This document shows, one piece after another, positions 1 to 8,804 of a stretch of 64,000 nt of DNA. Numbering within the stretch: the stretch's first letter is position 1; each line of letters starts with the position of its first letter. Position numbers and translations under genes: made by a program. This DNA comes from Planctomycetota bacterium (lineage in GTDB: Bacteria; Planctomycetota; Phycisphaerae; Phycisphaerales; Phycisphaeraceae): contig JAJRRS010000136.1 in the NCBI GenBank assembly GCA_024279275.1, forward strand, positions 1 through 64,000. Reading direction: 5' to 3'. The notes under the pieces were generated by a model. The model did no database searches. It was not told the DNA's origin and was given only the letters and a program-made list of their open reading frames with translations.

Positions 1-2640
1 CCGCACGGTGGCGTCGATCCGCTGGGCGTTCACATCGAACGAAAGATTCACACCCGGGTCTTCCTTTAAGCGGACCTCACCATCCACCTCGAACAGACCC
101 GAAGCAAACCGCCCGCCCAGCCCGTGCAACACGACACGCTGCGAGGTGAGTTCAGCCTGACCGGTCATGTCATCCAGTTCGATCCGCTGCCCCGCGTAAT
201 CAAGGCTCAAAGACCTGGGTTCCAGGCCGAGCGTGAACCGATCGGGTTGGCCGTTGCCCCCCCTATAATGCAGCTTCACATCCATCTCGCCGTCGGGCTT
301 GTAGTCCGCAAATAATCCGTCAAGCACGGAACGGCCATCGTGATCTGCGGGCAACAGGTCGATCAGCCCCGGCTCGATCCGCAGATCGTCGCCAACGAAT
401 CTCAGATCGGCTCCGAAGCCTTGCTCTGTAAAATCGGTCTGCCCATTGAGTGTGATGGTGCCGTCGCCGTGTCGGCAGATCAGTTTTTCAATCTGGACTC
501 GGCCACGTTCAACCGTGACGTAGCCTTGGATGTCGTCGAACGGATACCCTCCATCATTGGGCTTCGCGGTCCCGTCTTTTAACCGAGTATCGATGGTAAA
601 AGCCACCTGCCCGTCGGCGTCGGCGTAGACCTCGCCTGTGCCGATCAGGGTGCCGGTCAGATGCAGCGACCGGACCCATCGGTCCTTAGGCTCGGGGATG
701 GACGCGATCAACACGTCATCGATCGGCAGCCGGATACTGGATAGCTGAAGCGAAGGCGTGAGCTTGCGCCCGTCGTTTGGGAGTTCAAGCCGCCCGTGAA
801 CCACCCCCCCGCCGCCACTGACCGACCGCAGATGCACGCCGTACACCCGCACGTCCTCCGGCGTAATCACCACCCGGCCCCGCTCCACAAACATCGGGTA
901 GCGCCAGAAACTAAAAACACTGCGCAGGCCCGCGACATTCAGATCGGTCGTCACCCGGGTCTTCTTCCCCGGACCGGCGGGACGTTGGATACGCACGACC
1001 ATCGAAGCGGTGCCCCCGGGGACAAACACGGGCACATCGGGATCACCTTGCGCATCGGTCGATGCAGTATCGTCGGCCCGGACCACGCCGTGGGCGAGCA
1101 GGTCTTCGTAGCCCTCTTTGTTAAAGAAGATGTCCATCACCTTGCGGTGTTTGGGCTTCATCGCATCGAGCAGGTAGTCATCGACGGCGAAACCTTCGCC
1201 TCGGATCGTGATATCGACTTCGCCCTCGCCGCCGGGGGGGATGATCGTACCGCTGACAATACCCCGGCCACCGGACGGCCCGATACCCACCAGGTCATTC
1301 AGCTCGACGCGCTGATGGTTAAACGTCACACGGCCGGTGAGTTGGTCGGCGGGGTAAGGGAATTTGTTGTACTTAAACCGCGTATCCAACAGGTCCAAAT
1401 AGCCACTGAACTGCAACAAGCCCCCGGGTGTCAGCCTGTCGATCGTGACCTGGGCCTGATACGTCCCCTGCGGTGAAAAACGCTCCTGGTACCGGCGGAT
1501 CTGCTGGGGAAGCTTGGGCCATATCCCCCCTTCGGCCGGGATATCAAAGGGCTTGGTGGATACCGTGATCGACAGGGGCGCGTGGGCCTCGAAGCCACCC
1601 ACATGGCCGTTGGCTTTGAACGTGATGCCTTCCAACTCCCCGGTGATGCCCTTGAGTTGAACCACGCCCCCGGTCAGAATCGCCAACCCGGTTACGTTGG
1701 ACAAACGCAACGGATCGCCCGCCTGGATCGGCAGTGACAGACCGATGCCGTCCAACCGCATCTCCGCAGACAGAGCGACCAACTCGGACTCATCCAGCCG
1801 GGCACTGAAGATCACCCTCGGCAAAGCACCCTCCGGCGACAAACGATCCCACCACTGCCGCATCGCCTGGGGCAAAAGATATCGGTGCGGCCCGGTGAAC
1901 GTGAAGTGGTCCACCTGAACCTCCACCCTCGGCTCAGTCAGGTCGATCTCCCCCTGAATCGACGGGCCGGGCGCGGCGTCCTTTTTGCTATCCCCCGCGG
2001 TGTGCTGGTTCAAGCTAAACGTGTACCCACCTGCGCGGCTGGCATCGGCGGTCAGTGTCCCGTCAAAAGTAAAACCCTGCACCGGTTTATACACACCCGA
2101 AGCGACCTGGCCGAAGCGTACTTCACCCCCATTTAGAAACAGCTCGGGCAAGACCTTGGGCAGACCGCCTCGCTCCTGCCCGTCAGGCGGGCCGGCGATC
2201 AGTCTTTCGTAATTGAATCGGCCGTCATCCAGGTCTTCGGTCAGGTACAGGATCGGATGCGTCAGCGCGACCGAGGCGGCGCGTGCCCGACCGATCAGCA
2301 TGGGCAGGAACCGAAGCCGCACCACGACGCGATCCGAGTACAACAGCCTGGCGGCTTCACCCTGCATACCCGGGACCGCCAACTCGATCCCGTCCACGGT
2401 CAATTCGCCGTCCCACGCCAGATGAACCTGCCCGACCTTGGCATCGCACCCGATGGAATCTTCCAGCACCGATTCGATGATGCTCACCAGTCGGGCCGAC
2501 CGGGTCATAAAGGAAACCCCACCAACAACGATCATTAACAAGACAAGCGTGAAAATGACATAGCGCCGCCGCCGCCGACGACGCGGCTTGGCGGGGGGAG
2601 GGGGCGACGAGGGGATCGTATCTGAGGGCGCTTCCATCAT
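1..2640 (-). CDS. AsmA/TamB-like inner-membrane-anchored envelope protein (partial, C-terminus beyond window)
   Basis: This gene runs off the left edge, so the ORF track does not list it; I read it by translating the minus strand, which stays open for all 880 codons. The protein starts MMEAPSDTIPSS, has seven consecutive Arg, then one membrane helix (about residues 27-46, YVIFTLVLLMIVVGGVSF) and a long region of strand-rich repeats. The stretch after the helix (VLEDSIGCDAKVGQVHLAWDG) has the usual pattern of AsmA N-termini. Proteins of this class sit in the inner membrane with a large periplasmic part and are linked to lipid transport and outer-membrane assembly. The plus-strand ORFs drawn here are shadows. 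It is divergent from the tRNA-binding gene. The family-level call is good; the exact function is not known. Confidence 0.8.
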   Translation of the reverse strand, partial: MMEAPSDTIPSSPPPPAKPRRRRRRRYVIFTLVLLMIVVGGVSFMTRSARLVSIIESVLEDSIGCDAKVGQVHLAWDGELTVDGIELAVPGMQGEAARLLYSDRVVVRLRFLPMLIGRARAASVALTHPILYLTEDLDDGRFNYERLIAGPPDGQERGGLPKVLPELFLNGGEVRFGQVASGVYKPVQGFTFDGTLTADASRAGGYTFSLNQHTAGDSKKDAAPGPSIQGEIDLTEPRVEVQVDHFTFTGPHRYLLPQAMRQWWDRLSPEGALPRVIFSARLDESELVALSAEMRLDGIGLSLPIQAGDPLRLSNVTGLAILTGGVVQLKGITGELEGITFKANGHVGGFEAHAPLSITVSTKPFDIPAEGGIWPKLPQQIRRYQERFSPQGTYQAQVTIDRLTPGGLLQFSGYLDLLDTRFKYNKFPYPADQLTGRVTFNHQRVELNDLVGIGPSGGRGIVSGTIIPPGGEGEVDITIRGEGFAVDDYLLDAMKPKHRKVMDIFFNKEGYEDLLAHGVVRADDTASTDAQGDPDVPVFVPGGTASMVVRIQRPAGPGKKTRVTTDLNVAGLRSVFSFWRYPMFVERGRVVITPEDVRVYGVHLRSVSGGGGVVHGRLELPNDGRKLTPSLQLSSIRLPIDDVLIASIPEPKDRWVRSLHLTGTLIGTGEVYADADGQVAFTIDTRLKDGTAKPNDGGYPFDDIQGYVTVERGRVQIEKLICRHGDGTITLNGQTDFTEQGFGADLRFVGDDLRIEPGLIDLLPADHDGRSVLDGLFADYKPDGEMDVKLHYRGGNGQPDRFTLGLEPRSLSLDYAGQRIELDDMTGQAELTSQRVVLHGLGGRFASGLFEVDGEVRLKEDPGVNLSFDVNAQRIDATVR

Positions 2641-2651
2641 AGAATCCGAAC

Positions 2652-2686
2652 TATCCGGGGGCTTATCCGGGGGCATATCCGGGGCG
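2652..2686. repeat. 12-bp tandem repeat in a divergent promoter region
   Basis: Three near-identical 12-bp units (TATCCGGGGGCN) lie between the divergent starts of the AsmA-like gene and the tRNA-binding gene, just upstream of the AsmA-like start codon. A promoter or operator role is possible but not shown. Confidence 0.5.
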
Positions 2687-2785
2687 GGGTCCGTTGCTGC
2701 TGCCACGACACCGATGCGACGGCGTCGAGCATATCCGTTATCTTCTTCGGCCCGACCCGATGCCAACCGACCTATGGAGAATCAT

Positions 2786-3136
2786 ATGGACCCTAAGCCG
2801 ACCATCCAAATCGACGACTTTATCAAGCTGGACCTGCGCGTCGCCACCATCACGACCGCCGAGCCGCACCCCAACGCCGACCGCCTGCTGAAACTACAGG
2901 TCGACTTAGGCGACCATCAGCGCCAAATCTGTGCCGGGATCAAGCAGTTCTACGACCCCGAGAACCTGGTGGGCAAGCAGATCGTCGTCGTCACCAACCT
3001 CAAGCCGCGGAATATCCGTGGCGAAGAGTCCAACGGCATGCTGCTGGCCGCCAGCGTGATGGACGGCGAAGACCTCGCGGACGTGGTCGTGCTGTCCCCC
3101 TCTAAGCCGGTGCCCGCTGGCTCGACGGTGGGGTGA
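2786..3136 (+). CDS. tRNA-binding domain protein (MetG C-terminal/CsaA-like OB fold)
   Basis: A 116-residue protein made of a single tRNA-binding OB-fold domain like the C-terminal part of methionyl-tRNA synthetase (MetG beta-like region) and the stand-alone proteins Arc1p-C/CsaA. Visible family features are IKLDLRVATI near the N-terminus, the PNADRLLKLQVDLG strand-turn, KQIVVVTNLKPRNIRG and the ESNGMLLAA motif. It probably binds tRNA to assist a synthetase, but a CsaA-like chaperone role cannot be excluded. The ORF track starts it at 2588. I prefer the ATG at 2786 because GGAGA lies five bases upstream; an ATG at 2774 would add four residues. It is divergent from the AsmA-like gene and convergent with the SurA-like gene. 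Confidence 0.85.
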   Translation: MDPKPTIQIDDFIKLDLRVATITTAEPHPNADRLLKLQVDLGDHQRQICAGIKQFYDPENLVGKQIVVVTNLKPRNIRGEESNGMLLAASVMDGEDLADVVVLSPSKPVPAGSTVG

Positions 3137-3137
3137 G

Positions 3138-3249
3138 GAAAATTAAGAAAAGCTGAAAATTAAGAAAATAAGACAGTGCTACAGAAGCTGTCCGGTATTC
3201 TGCTTCTTAATTTCCTGCTTTTCTTGATTTCCTGCTTTTCCTAATTTTC
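3138..3249. repeat. A/T-rich inverted repeat between convergent genes, possible bidirectional terminator
   Basis: GAAAATTAAGAAAAGC at the left pairs with GCTTTTCCTAATTTTC at the right with one mismatch. Each arm is partly duplicated (AATTAAGAAAA twice, TTTCCTGCTTTTC twice). The right arm contains the TAG stop of the SurA-like gene. The place, between two converging genes, suggests transcript end formation. Confidence 0.45.
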
Positions 3250-5190
3250 TCCGCCCTCACCGCTGTCGTAATTCAGGCGGTGGGACAGGGACTTGAGCGA
3301 CAGCGGGTTATCTGCCCGGGCCGGCAAGAGGATCGTCGAATCGATCATCGTCGGTAGCATCGGATTATTAGCGTATTGGCTGTATTCCTCGCGGGTCAGC
3401 GGCTTGTAGCTGTCGATCTTGTAGACCGCCAGGGCCAACCTGGAATCAATCCCCACGACGCCGGTGGTCAGCTCATCGGCGGCGTGCTGGACCTCGCCGT
3501 TTTCTCGCGCCACGTTAGCGGTTGTGAAAAACGCCTCGACAAATTCTTCGCTCTGCCCGACCCCGGGGATCAACGGTGCTATCAGCAGGCCGTTGGACAA
3601 TCGCACACGCCGGGGACACGGAGGGATCGGAACGATCGCTGTGTCACCACGGGTCGCGACCGCTTCAAGCCCACCCTCGACTGCCTGACCAAGCCAGGCA
3701 TCCGAGTCCGCGACCAGCTTGTTGTAAGCGTTAAGTAGTCGCGTATCCTGCGTGACCTGGTTCCGCACAGCGTCCAGTGACTCGGGCAGGTGCGTCGATT
3801 GTGCGTCGATCAGGCGGAAGACGTAACGCGAGTAGTCAGGCCCGATCAAGGGCGACCCGGCCAATCCCACCTGGAGACGACGCGGCAGCAGCGGGTTGTC
3901 CCTCTTAGGCTCAAGCTCTTTTGCACTGAGTACAAACGAGGCAAAACCCACACGCGGGTTATCCGCAAGCCGACTCTGGCCGATACCTGCAAGCCCGATC
4001 AAGGCCTCGGCATTAACCCAGTTGCCGTCCGAGGCGTGGACCTTCGGCAGCAACCCGTATTCCGTCTCAAGCTGCTCGGCAACGCGACGCATGGAGGTCA
4101 ACGCCGAAGCATCGGCGATCACCCGGTAGTCGTCCTGTTTGGCCATACCACGCGTGTCTTCGTAGAGATACAAATACGCGGACTTGGTTATCTTCTCGAC
4201 CAGCTCGAACGCATGCTGGTTGGTGAGGTTCTCGATCACGTCATCGCGGACCTCGTTATAAGGCTTGGCCGCAACCGCTTGCTGCTCATCACTGGCGGGC
4301 GTCCCGCCGAACCGCTCGGGGTACTTGCGGTGATGCCCCAATGCGTCGGCCTCGGAGATCTTGACCAGCTGGCGGGCCTCGTCCATCGAGACCGACAGGT
4401 ACTCGATCTTGACACGGTCGGGGACGCGGTAGCCAAACCCGTAGGGCTTGCCCCGCCCGGGAAGCGCATCCTTGAATTGCTCATATAACGCCTGGATTTC
4501 TGCTTCGGAAGGTGTCGGCGTTTCATCCAGAAACTGCTCGGCCTGGATCACGACGACCTGGCCTGAAACCTCGGCTCCCTGGTCCTGAAGGAAGTGCTCG
4601 ACCAGCGGCTGGCTGAGCATGGACGTGCCGTACGCCACAGCTTCATACTGACTGTAGTTCTGCGGGTCTCTGAACGCGCCACGGAACATCAACGCGCGGT
4701 GCAGGCCGGGGAGGTGGGTCTGCCCAGCCATCAGTTCTTTGTACTGCTGAACGATCAGCCAGCGGCGTATCGTCTGGCGGATATAGCCCGGCGTGGCTTT
4801 CATCTGGCTGGCCATCAGTTCCACATCGGCCTCGGATTGGCCAAGCTGCTGTTGAAGCTGCGTGACCTCACTGAGGCTGGCGGACAGGCCCAGGCCTTGT
4901 GCATCCTTGAGGATCAGTGCCCAGCGAAGCGCATTGATATCGGCGTTGGAGTTATGCTCGTTGGGGTCACTATCCAGGATCAGCCCGAACCGTCGCAGCA
5001 CGTTCAGGTCCGACTTGGCCCCCATCACGTCGCCGCGGGTGATCTCACCGCCTTCGATCGTTCCCATGGGTATCTTCATCCGATCCGCTTGGAACATCGA
5101 CATGACCGGCTGGATCAGGAAGACGATCATCAGCAGGCTGCCGCCGACACCAAGGATCCACTTGTTATATTTTCTGAAGAACTTGAGCAA
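3241..5190 (-). CDS. SurA/PpiD-like membrane-anchored periplasmic folding factor
   Basis: A 649-residue protein with an N-terminal anchor (about residues 11-32, WILGVGGSLLMIVFLIQPVM) and a large extracytoplasmic part. Helical segments at about 60-200 (ITRGDVMGAKSDLNVLRRFG, QLQQQLGQSEADVELMASQM, GYIRQTIRRWLIVQQYKEL) look like the SurA/PpiD N-terminal chaperone domain. The region near 210-330 (QVVVIQAEQFLDETPTPSEAEIQALYEQFKD) is also typical of peptidyl-prolyl isomerase-type proteins, but I cannot confirm an active parvulin domain. It would help fold outer-membrane proteins, which suits its neighbour lptD. The start is a TTG with GGAG nine bases upstream. Family membership is likely; isomerase activity is uncertain. 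Confidence 0.65.
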   Translation of the reverse strand: MLKFFRKYNKWILGVGGSLLMIVFLIQPVMSMFQADRMKIPMGTIEGGEITRGDVMGAKSDLNVLRRFGLILDSDPNEHNSNADINALRWALILKDAQGLGLSASLSEVTQLQQQLGQSEADVELMASQMKATPGYIRQTIRRWLIVQQYKELMAGQTHLPGLHRALMFRGAFRDPQNYSQYEAVAYGTSMLSQPLVEHFLQDQGAEVSGQVVVIQAEQFLDETPTPSEAEIQALYEQFKDALPGRGKPYGFGYRVPDRVKIEYLSVSMDEARQLVKISEADALGHHRKYPERFGGTPASDEQQAVAAKPYNEVRDDVIENLTNQHAFELVEKITKSAYLYLYEDTRGMAKQDDYRVIADASALTSMRRVAEQLETEYGLLPKVHASDGNWVNAEALIGLAGIGQSRLADNPRVGFASFVLSAKELEPKRDNPLLPRRLQVGLAGSPLIGPDYSRYVFRLIDAQSTHLPESLDAVRNQVTQDTRLLNAYNKLVADSDAWLGQAVEGGLEAVATRGDTAIVPIPPCPRRVRLSNGLLIAPLIPGVGQSEEFVEAFFTTANVARENGEVQHAADELTTGVVGIDSRLALAVYKIDSYKPLTREEYSQYANNPMLPTMIDSTILLPARADNPLSLKSLSHRLNYDSGEGGEN

Positions 5191-5294
5191 CGTGAGAGTC
5201 TCCGGGGGGATTCCGGGGTATAGCCGGGGATGATTTTGCGAGCCGGTCAGTATAGCGGGGGTGGGGAAAAGCAGGAAACGCAGGATGCCAGCCC

Positions 5295-5368
5295 GTTTAG
5301 CGGCGGATCGCAGATCCGCGTGTCGGTCTCACGAGCCACACCCGGCGATTTGCGATCGCCCGCTAAAC
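5295..5368. repeat. Two-hairpin palindromic element, copy 1
   Basis: A 74-bp element between the SurA-like and lptD genes. Its ends are inverted (GTTTAGCGG and CCGCTAAAC). Each arm is itself a hairpin: GCGGATC-GCA-GATCCGC on the left and CGGCGAT-TTG-CGATCGCC on the right. Related copies lie near 24,759 and, in reverse, near 21,510. Confidence 0.75.
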
Positions 5369-5377
5369 AGTAGAAAT

Positions 5378-8300
5378 TCAGCGGAGCAACGGGCTAGGCC
5401 CGCCGCCGAAGCCCTCGGGGATCAGGACGATGCCGATGCTCTGGTTGTTCTCGATCTCATCGATACGGGTGGTCAGGCGGATACGCCACTTGGGCACCCG
5501 CCTCTCCAGCCACAGATCAACCGCCCGGGACTGATCGCGCTCGAAGTCGATCCGCTGGCGGAAGCCAAACTCGTACTTGAGGGTCAGGACGTAGGTGAAC
5601 CCGTAAGACAGCAGCCGACTGTCGAGGATGTCGATCTCGTCGTAACGGACAAACGAGCTGAACCTGGGCGTGTGCTGCAACGTCCCGCCGAAGCGCCACT
5701 GCACGACCCGGTCGGTCTCCAGGCTGTGTGTCAGCTCGCCGGCCAGGCCCAGGGTGTCCGTCACCATCCACAAAAGCTCGGTGTAAAGATGGTCCCCACC
5801 GGTGCTGTATTCCGGGCGGTAGTCGAAGTACCGGGCGATGTTGGTGTCCACGTCTGAATCGTCGCTGCGCAGGACCAGGTCGGTCTTGAGGACGACCCAA
5901 TCCACCGACCGCATCCGCCCCGGGCCGCCGCGCTTGGTCTGCAGGGTATTAGTCAAGCCAAGCCGAAGCCCCGCGCCGTCCTGGATCCCCTCGACGCCGG
6001 GGTCGTAGATCGGAAGATCGTCGGAATCGATATTCGCGCCCGAGACAAACACATCCACCCGGGGCACCACCACATGCCGGATGCCGTGGATATTCAATAG
6101 ATCGCTGCTCTTGTCGTAGGTCTTGAACCGCGAGGTGCTGGCCCGCACACCCAGCGAACCCCATAGCCTGATTTTCTCATCTTCCCCGGCGAAAGCCGAG
6201 AAGTTTTCATCGTAGGCCGTGACCCGACCCACCGCGTAAGGCACGACCCGGACGTCGCCCAGGTCCATCGGTGCGCTGACCTCCTGCCTGGAGTCGGCCC
6301 GGAAGACCCACTCGTCCGGGACGCCGGTCGTGAACAGCGCGTCCTCAAACGACGTGGTGTTGGGTATCCCAAAAAGCGTCATGGACGAGGCGTTGGAAAA
6401 ACCGCGGTCAAAGGGCGTATCTTCCCCGGCCCGGGCGCGGACAAACCCCGCCCGGTTCTCGCTGAACCAGGTGAACCGATCCCCGCCGAAGCTGGTCCCC
6501 GTGCGGTAGTACGCGACCTCCGGGGCCTTGTCCACCGTGTACCCGGGGGTCTGCAGGGTCGTTATCTGAGGCGTGAAATCAGTCAGATCGTAGCGCGTCA
6601 GGAAGGTCAGTGCCTGATCGCCGTCCTGCTTCTTCCAGTAGATCGACGTCTCATACTGCTTGGCTTCGTTGGCCTCACGGCGGAAAAATTCTTCCAGGAA
6701 CGTCTCATCGGAAACGAAGGCGCTTTCGATCGAAAGCTCCGAGCCGTTGTCCAGATACTGGCGGTGCTGCCACTGGTAGAACCCGCGTGTGCCGCCATCA
6801 TGGTCGACGTCGCGCCGCCCGCCGATCGTGTCGGCCCCGTTGTCGTCAAGCACGAGGTAGGCCTGTGCCCGGCCGAACATGTTGCTCAACCCGTACTCCA
6901 GGTCGGCCCCGGTCGCGGGTCCGTGCTTGCCGATCCAGTCCGCCTTGCCCTGCAATTCTACCCCGTCGGGTGCCTCCCGGCCCGCCAGCGCAAAGACATC
7001 CCACTGGGTCCGCAGTTCCGGGCCGTTATTGCTGTCGTTGCCGATCTTGACTGTCTTGATCGGGATGTCGGTCGGGCTGCCTTCGAGGTAAGGCCAGTAA
7101 AATAGCGGTGCCCCGCGGACCCGAAGCGTGGTGTGGCGAGCAGTGAACTTATTGGTGACGCCCGGGGTGCCGGGGGTGCCGGGGGTGCCGGGGGTGCCGG
7201 GGGTGCCGGGGGGGGAGCCGTTGGCGGAGGCGACCTGCTCCTGGTTGAGGGTGATCCGTGCGGCACCGATCGCGAAGTGCGGCTCAGCAAACTCGCTGGT
7301 GGTGAGTTGGACCTCTTCGGCCTCAAAACTCGTGGCCGAGGTCTGGCGGACGACCTGGGCACGCATATATAAAGGAAGCTGGCGCGTGGCGTCGAAGCTG
7401 TACATGACAGCCTCGAGGAGCGTGGCCTTGTTCTGGCGGACATCGTAATACACCCGAGGGGCGCGGACGGTGAAGCCGGTGTCGGCGACGATGACGTTGT
7501 CTTCGAGATAGACGCCCAGGACACGCCCAGCAGGCACCTTGGTCGAGGTGATCGAGGAACCGGGGGCAGACCCGGGGGCGTCGGATTTGCTCTCATCTAG
7601 AAATACCACGACCCGTTCCGCCTGAAGCGTGACCTCGCGTTGCTTGTCGTAGTCCCCGTAGAACAGCCGGACGTTCCCGATCAACATCACGGTCGATTCA
7701 TCGTCACCCTGGTCAAACACAATCCGATCCGCGTTGAAGCTGACCCAACCCCTGGTCGGCAGAACGCCAGTGTCTGGGGTCGGTGTGTCTGGGGTCGGTG
7801 TGTCGGCGGCGGCGGTGGCGACTGTGTCGGCGGGGACAGGTGCTTCGCCGGGGGCGACTCCGGGGGTGACTCCGGGGGTGACTCCGGGGGTGCCGGGGGT
7901 TGGGACCTGTGCGGTTTGATCCGGCTTAGGTTCAACGGTGTCAGCCGGTGCGTTTGGGATCGGCTGAGGTGTGGGAGTCGTGCCGTGTACAACGGTCTGT
8001 TGCGCGGTGGTATCGGTCGGTTCTGGCGATGATGTATCCGGGTGTGGTTGTGGGGCGCGGCGCGGTGTCGGGTCTGACTCGCGTTGCTTAGCCAGGCGCG
8101 TCTCGAATAGTGCGGGGTCGAAAAGTGGATCGATCGGTGCCGGGATGGTGACACGGGCAAGCGCCGCCTGTCTGCGTTGGAAGCGTGCGTTGGCGTCGGC
8201 GATCAGATCTGACTTAGGCAACCCCGCATTGATGAAGAGGTCGTTGTGGACCTGAATCTCGCCGAGTGTCGAGGCGGTGACCAGCAGGCGTTTGGCCTCG

Positions 8301-8761
8301 GCACTGACCGGGCCCTTGCCGCGGAGGTGTCTTGCGTTATCCAGATAGATCGAGAGGTGCTTGACTGATTTGCCGGGGACCAACTCGGTGTCGATCCTGA
8401 CGACAGCCGAATCGGCGCGGAAGCCGTAGACACCGATTGAAAAACCTGCATCACCTTCGAGCAACAGGTAGGACGCGCCATCGTCGGCCCATGCGGTGAC
8501 TGTATTTGCGAAGAACACCGCGTCGCTGTGAACGACCGGATCAGCCAACGGGCTTGAGACGCTGGGTGAATACTCCCCCCCCGCCGCACCGGCCGGGACC
8601 GCCGACATCAACAGCACACCAAACACCACGAGCAGCACGACTTTGCCTGCCTCGAGCCATGTGCGCTTGTGACGGCACGGGGCCGATTGTGTGTTATTCC
8701 GGGGAAACCGGGGGTGTTGGGGGAGCCGGGGGAGCCGGGGGTGGTCGTTGCGTGTCATCAT
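5378..8761 (-). CDS. lptD: LptD/OstA-family outer-membrane LPS-assembly protein
   Basis: About 1127 residues. After a hydrophobic secretion segment (VVLLVVFGVLLMSAVPAGA) come an OstA/LptA-like region with a Pro/Thr-rich linker and a domain reading WVSFNADRIVFDQGDD, then ITLNQEQV and RGAPLFYWPYLEG, a phrase typical of LptD, then a long C-terminal barrel with alternating strands up to the last 60 residues. LptD places lipopolysaccharide in the outer leaflet, so this argues for a real outer membrane. The ORF track starts it at 8923, but that would overlap the next gene; I use the MM pair at 8761. No strong Shine-Dalgarno is visible, so the start is tentative. Proline-rich low-complexity linkers (PGT and PGV repeats) come from G-rich nonamer repeats in the DNA. 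Confidence 0.8.
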   Translation of the reverse strand: MMTRNDHPRLPRLPQHPRFPRNNTQSAPCRHKRTWLEAGKVVLLVVFGVLLMSAVPAGAAGGEYSPSVSSPLADPVVHSDAVFFANTVTAWADDGASYLLLEGDAGFSIGVYGFRADSAVVRIDTELVPGKSVKHLSIYLDNARHLRGKGPVSAEAKRLLVTASTLGEIQVHNDLFINAGLPKSDLIADANARFQRRQAALARVTIPAPIDPLFDPALFETRLAKQRESDPTPRRAPQPHPDTSSPEPTDTTAQQTVVHGTTPTPQPIPNAPADTVEPKPDQTAQVPTPGTPGVTPGVTPGVAPGEAPVPADTVATAAADTPTPDTPTPDTGVLPTRGWVSFNADRIVFDQGDDESTVMLIGNVRLFYGDYDKQREVTLQAERVVVFLDESKSDAPGSAPGSSITSTKVPAGRVLGVYLEDNVIVADTGFTVRAPRVYYDVRQNKATLLEAVMYSFDATRQLPLYMRAQVVRQTSATSFEAEEVQLTTSEFAEPHFAIGAARITLNQEQVASANGSPPGTPGTPGTPGTPGTPGVTNKFTARHTTLRVRGAPLFYWPYLEGSPTDIPIKTVKIGNDSNNGPELRTQWDVFALAGREAPDGVELQGKADWIGKHGPATGADLEYGLSNMFGRAQAYLVLDDNGADTIGGRRDVDHDGGTRGFYQWQHRQYLDNGSELSIESAFVSDETFLEEFFRREANEAKQYETSIYWKKQDGDQALTFLTRYDLTDFTPQITTLQTPGYTVDKAPEVAYYRTGTSFGGDRFTWFSENRAGFVRARAGEDTPFDRGFSNASSMTLFGIPNTTSFEDALFTTGVPDEWVFRADSRQEVSAPMDLGDVRVVPYAVGRVTAYDENFSAFAGEDEKIRLWGSLGVRASTSRFKTYDKSSDLLNIHGIRHVVVPRVDVFVSGANIDSDDLPIYDPGVEGIQDGAGLRLGLTNTLQTKRGGPGRMRSVDWVVLKTDLVLRSDDSDVDTNIARYFDYRPEYSTGGDHLYTELLWMVTDTLGLAGELTHSLETDRVVQWRFGGTLQHTPRFSSFVRYDEIDILDSRLLSYGFTYVLTLKYEFGFRQRIDFERDQSRAVDLWLERRVPKWRIRLTTRIDEIENNQSIGIVLIPEGFGGGPSPLLR
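7165..7217. repeat. G-rich nonamer tandem repeat inside lptD
   Basis: Tandem copies of CCGGGGGTG encode PGTPGTPGT in the LptD linker. A second array at about 7845-7895 alternates with ACTCCGGGGGTG units and encodes PGVTPGV, and a third, related stretch lies at about 8702-8744 in the N-terminal region. Confidence 0.7.
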
Positions 8762-8804
8762 AAACGGGCGTCCCCAAGCGTTAGCGGAGATGAAAAGCCG
8801 GGCA

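Noticed and set aside
796-1476. Plus-strand ORF of 226 residues
   Set aside because: It is a shadow of the long AsmA-like minus-strand gene, which is open across the region and has a sensible protein sequence; the plus-strand product is rich in His, Arg and Pro with no family pattern.
3790-4488. Plus-strand ORF of 232 residues
   Set aside because: Shadow of the SurA-like gene; composition is Arg/Gly/Val-rich and no start signal is present.
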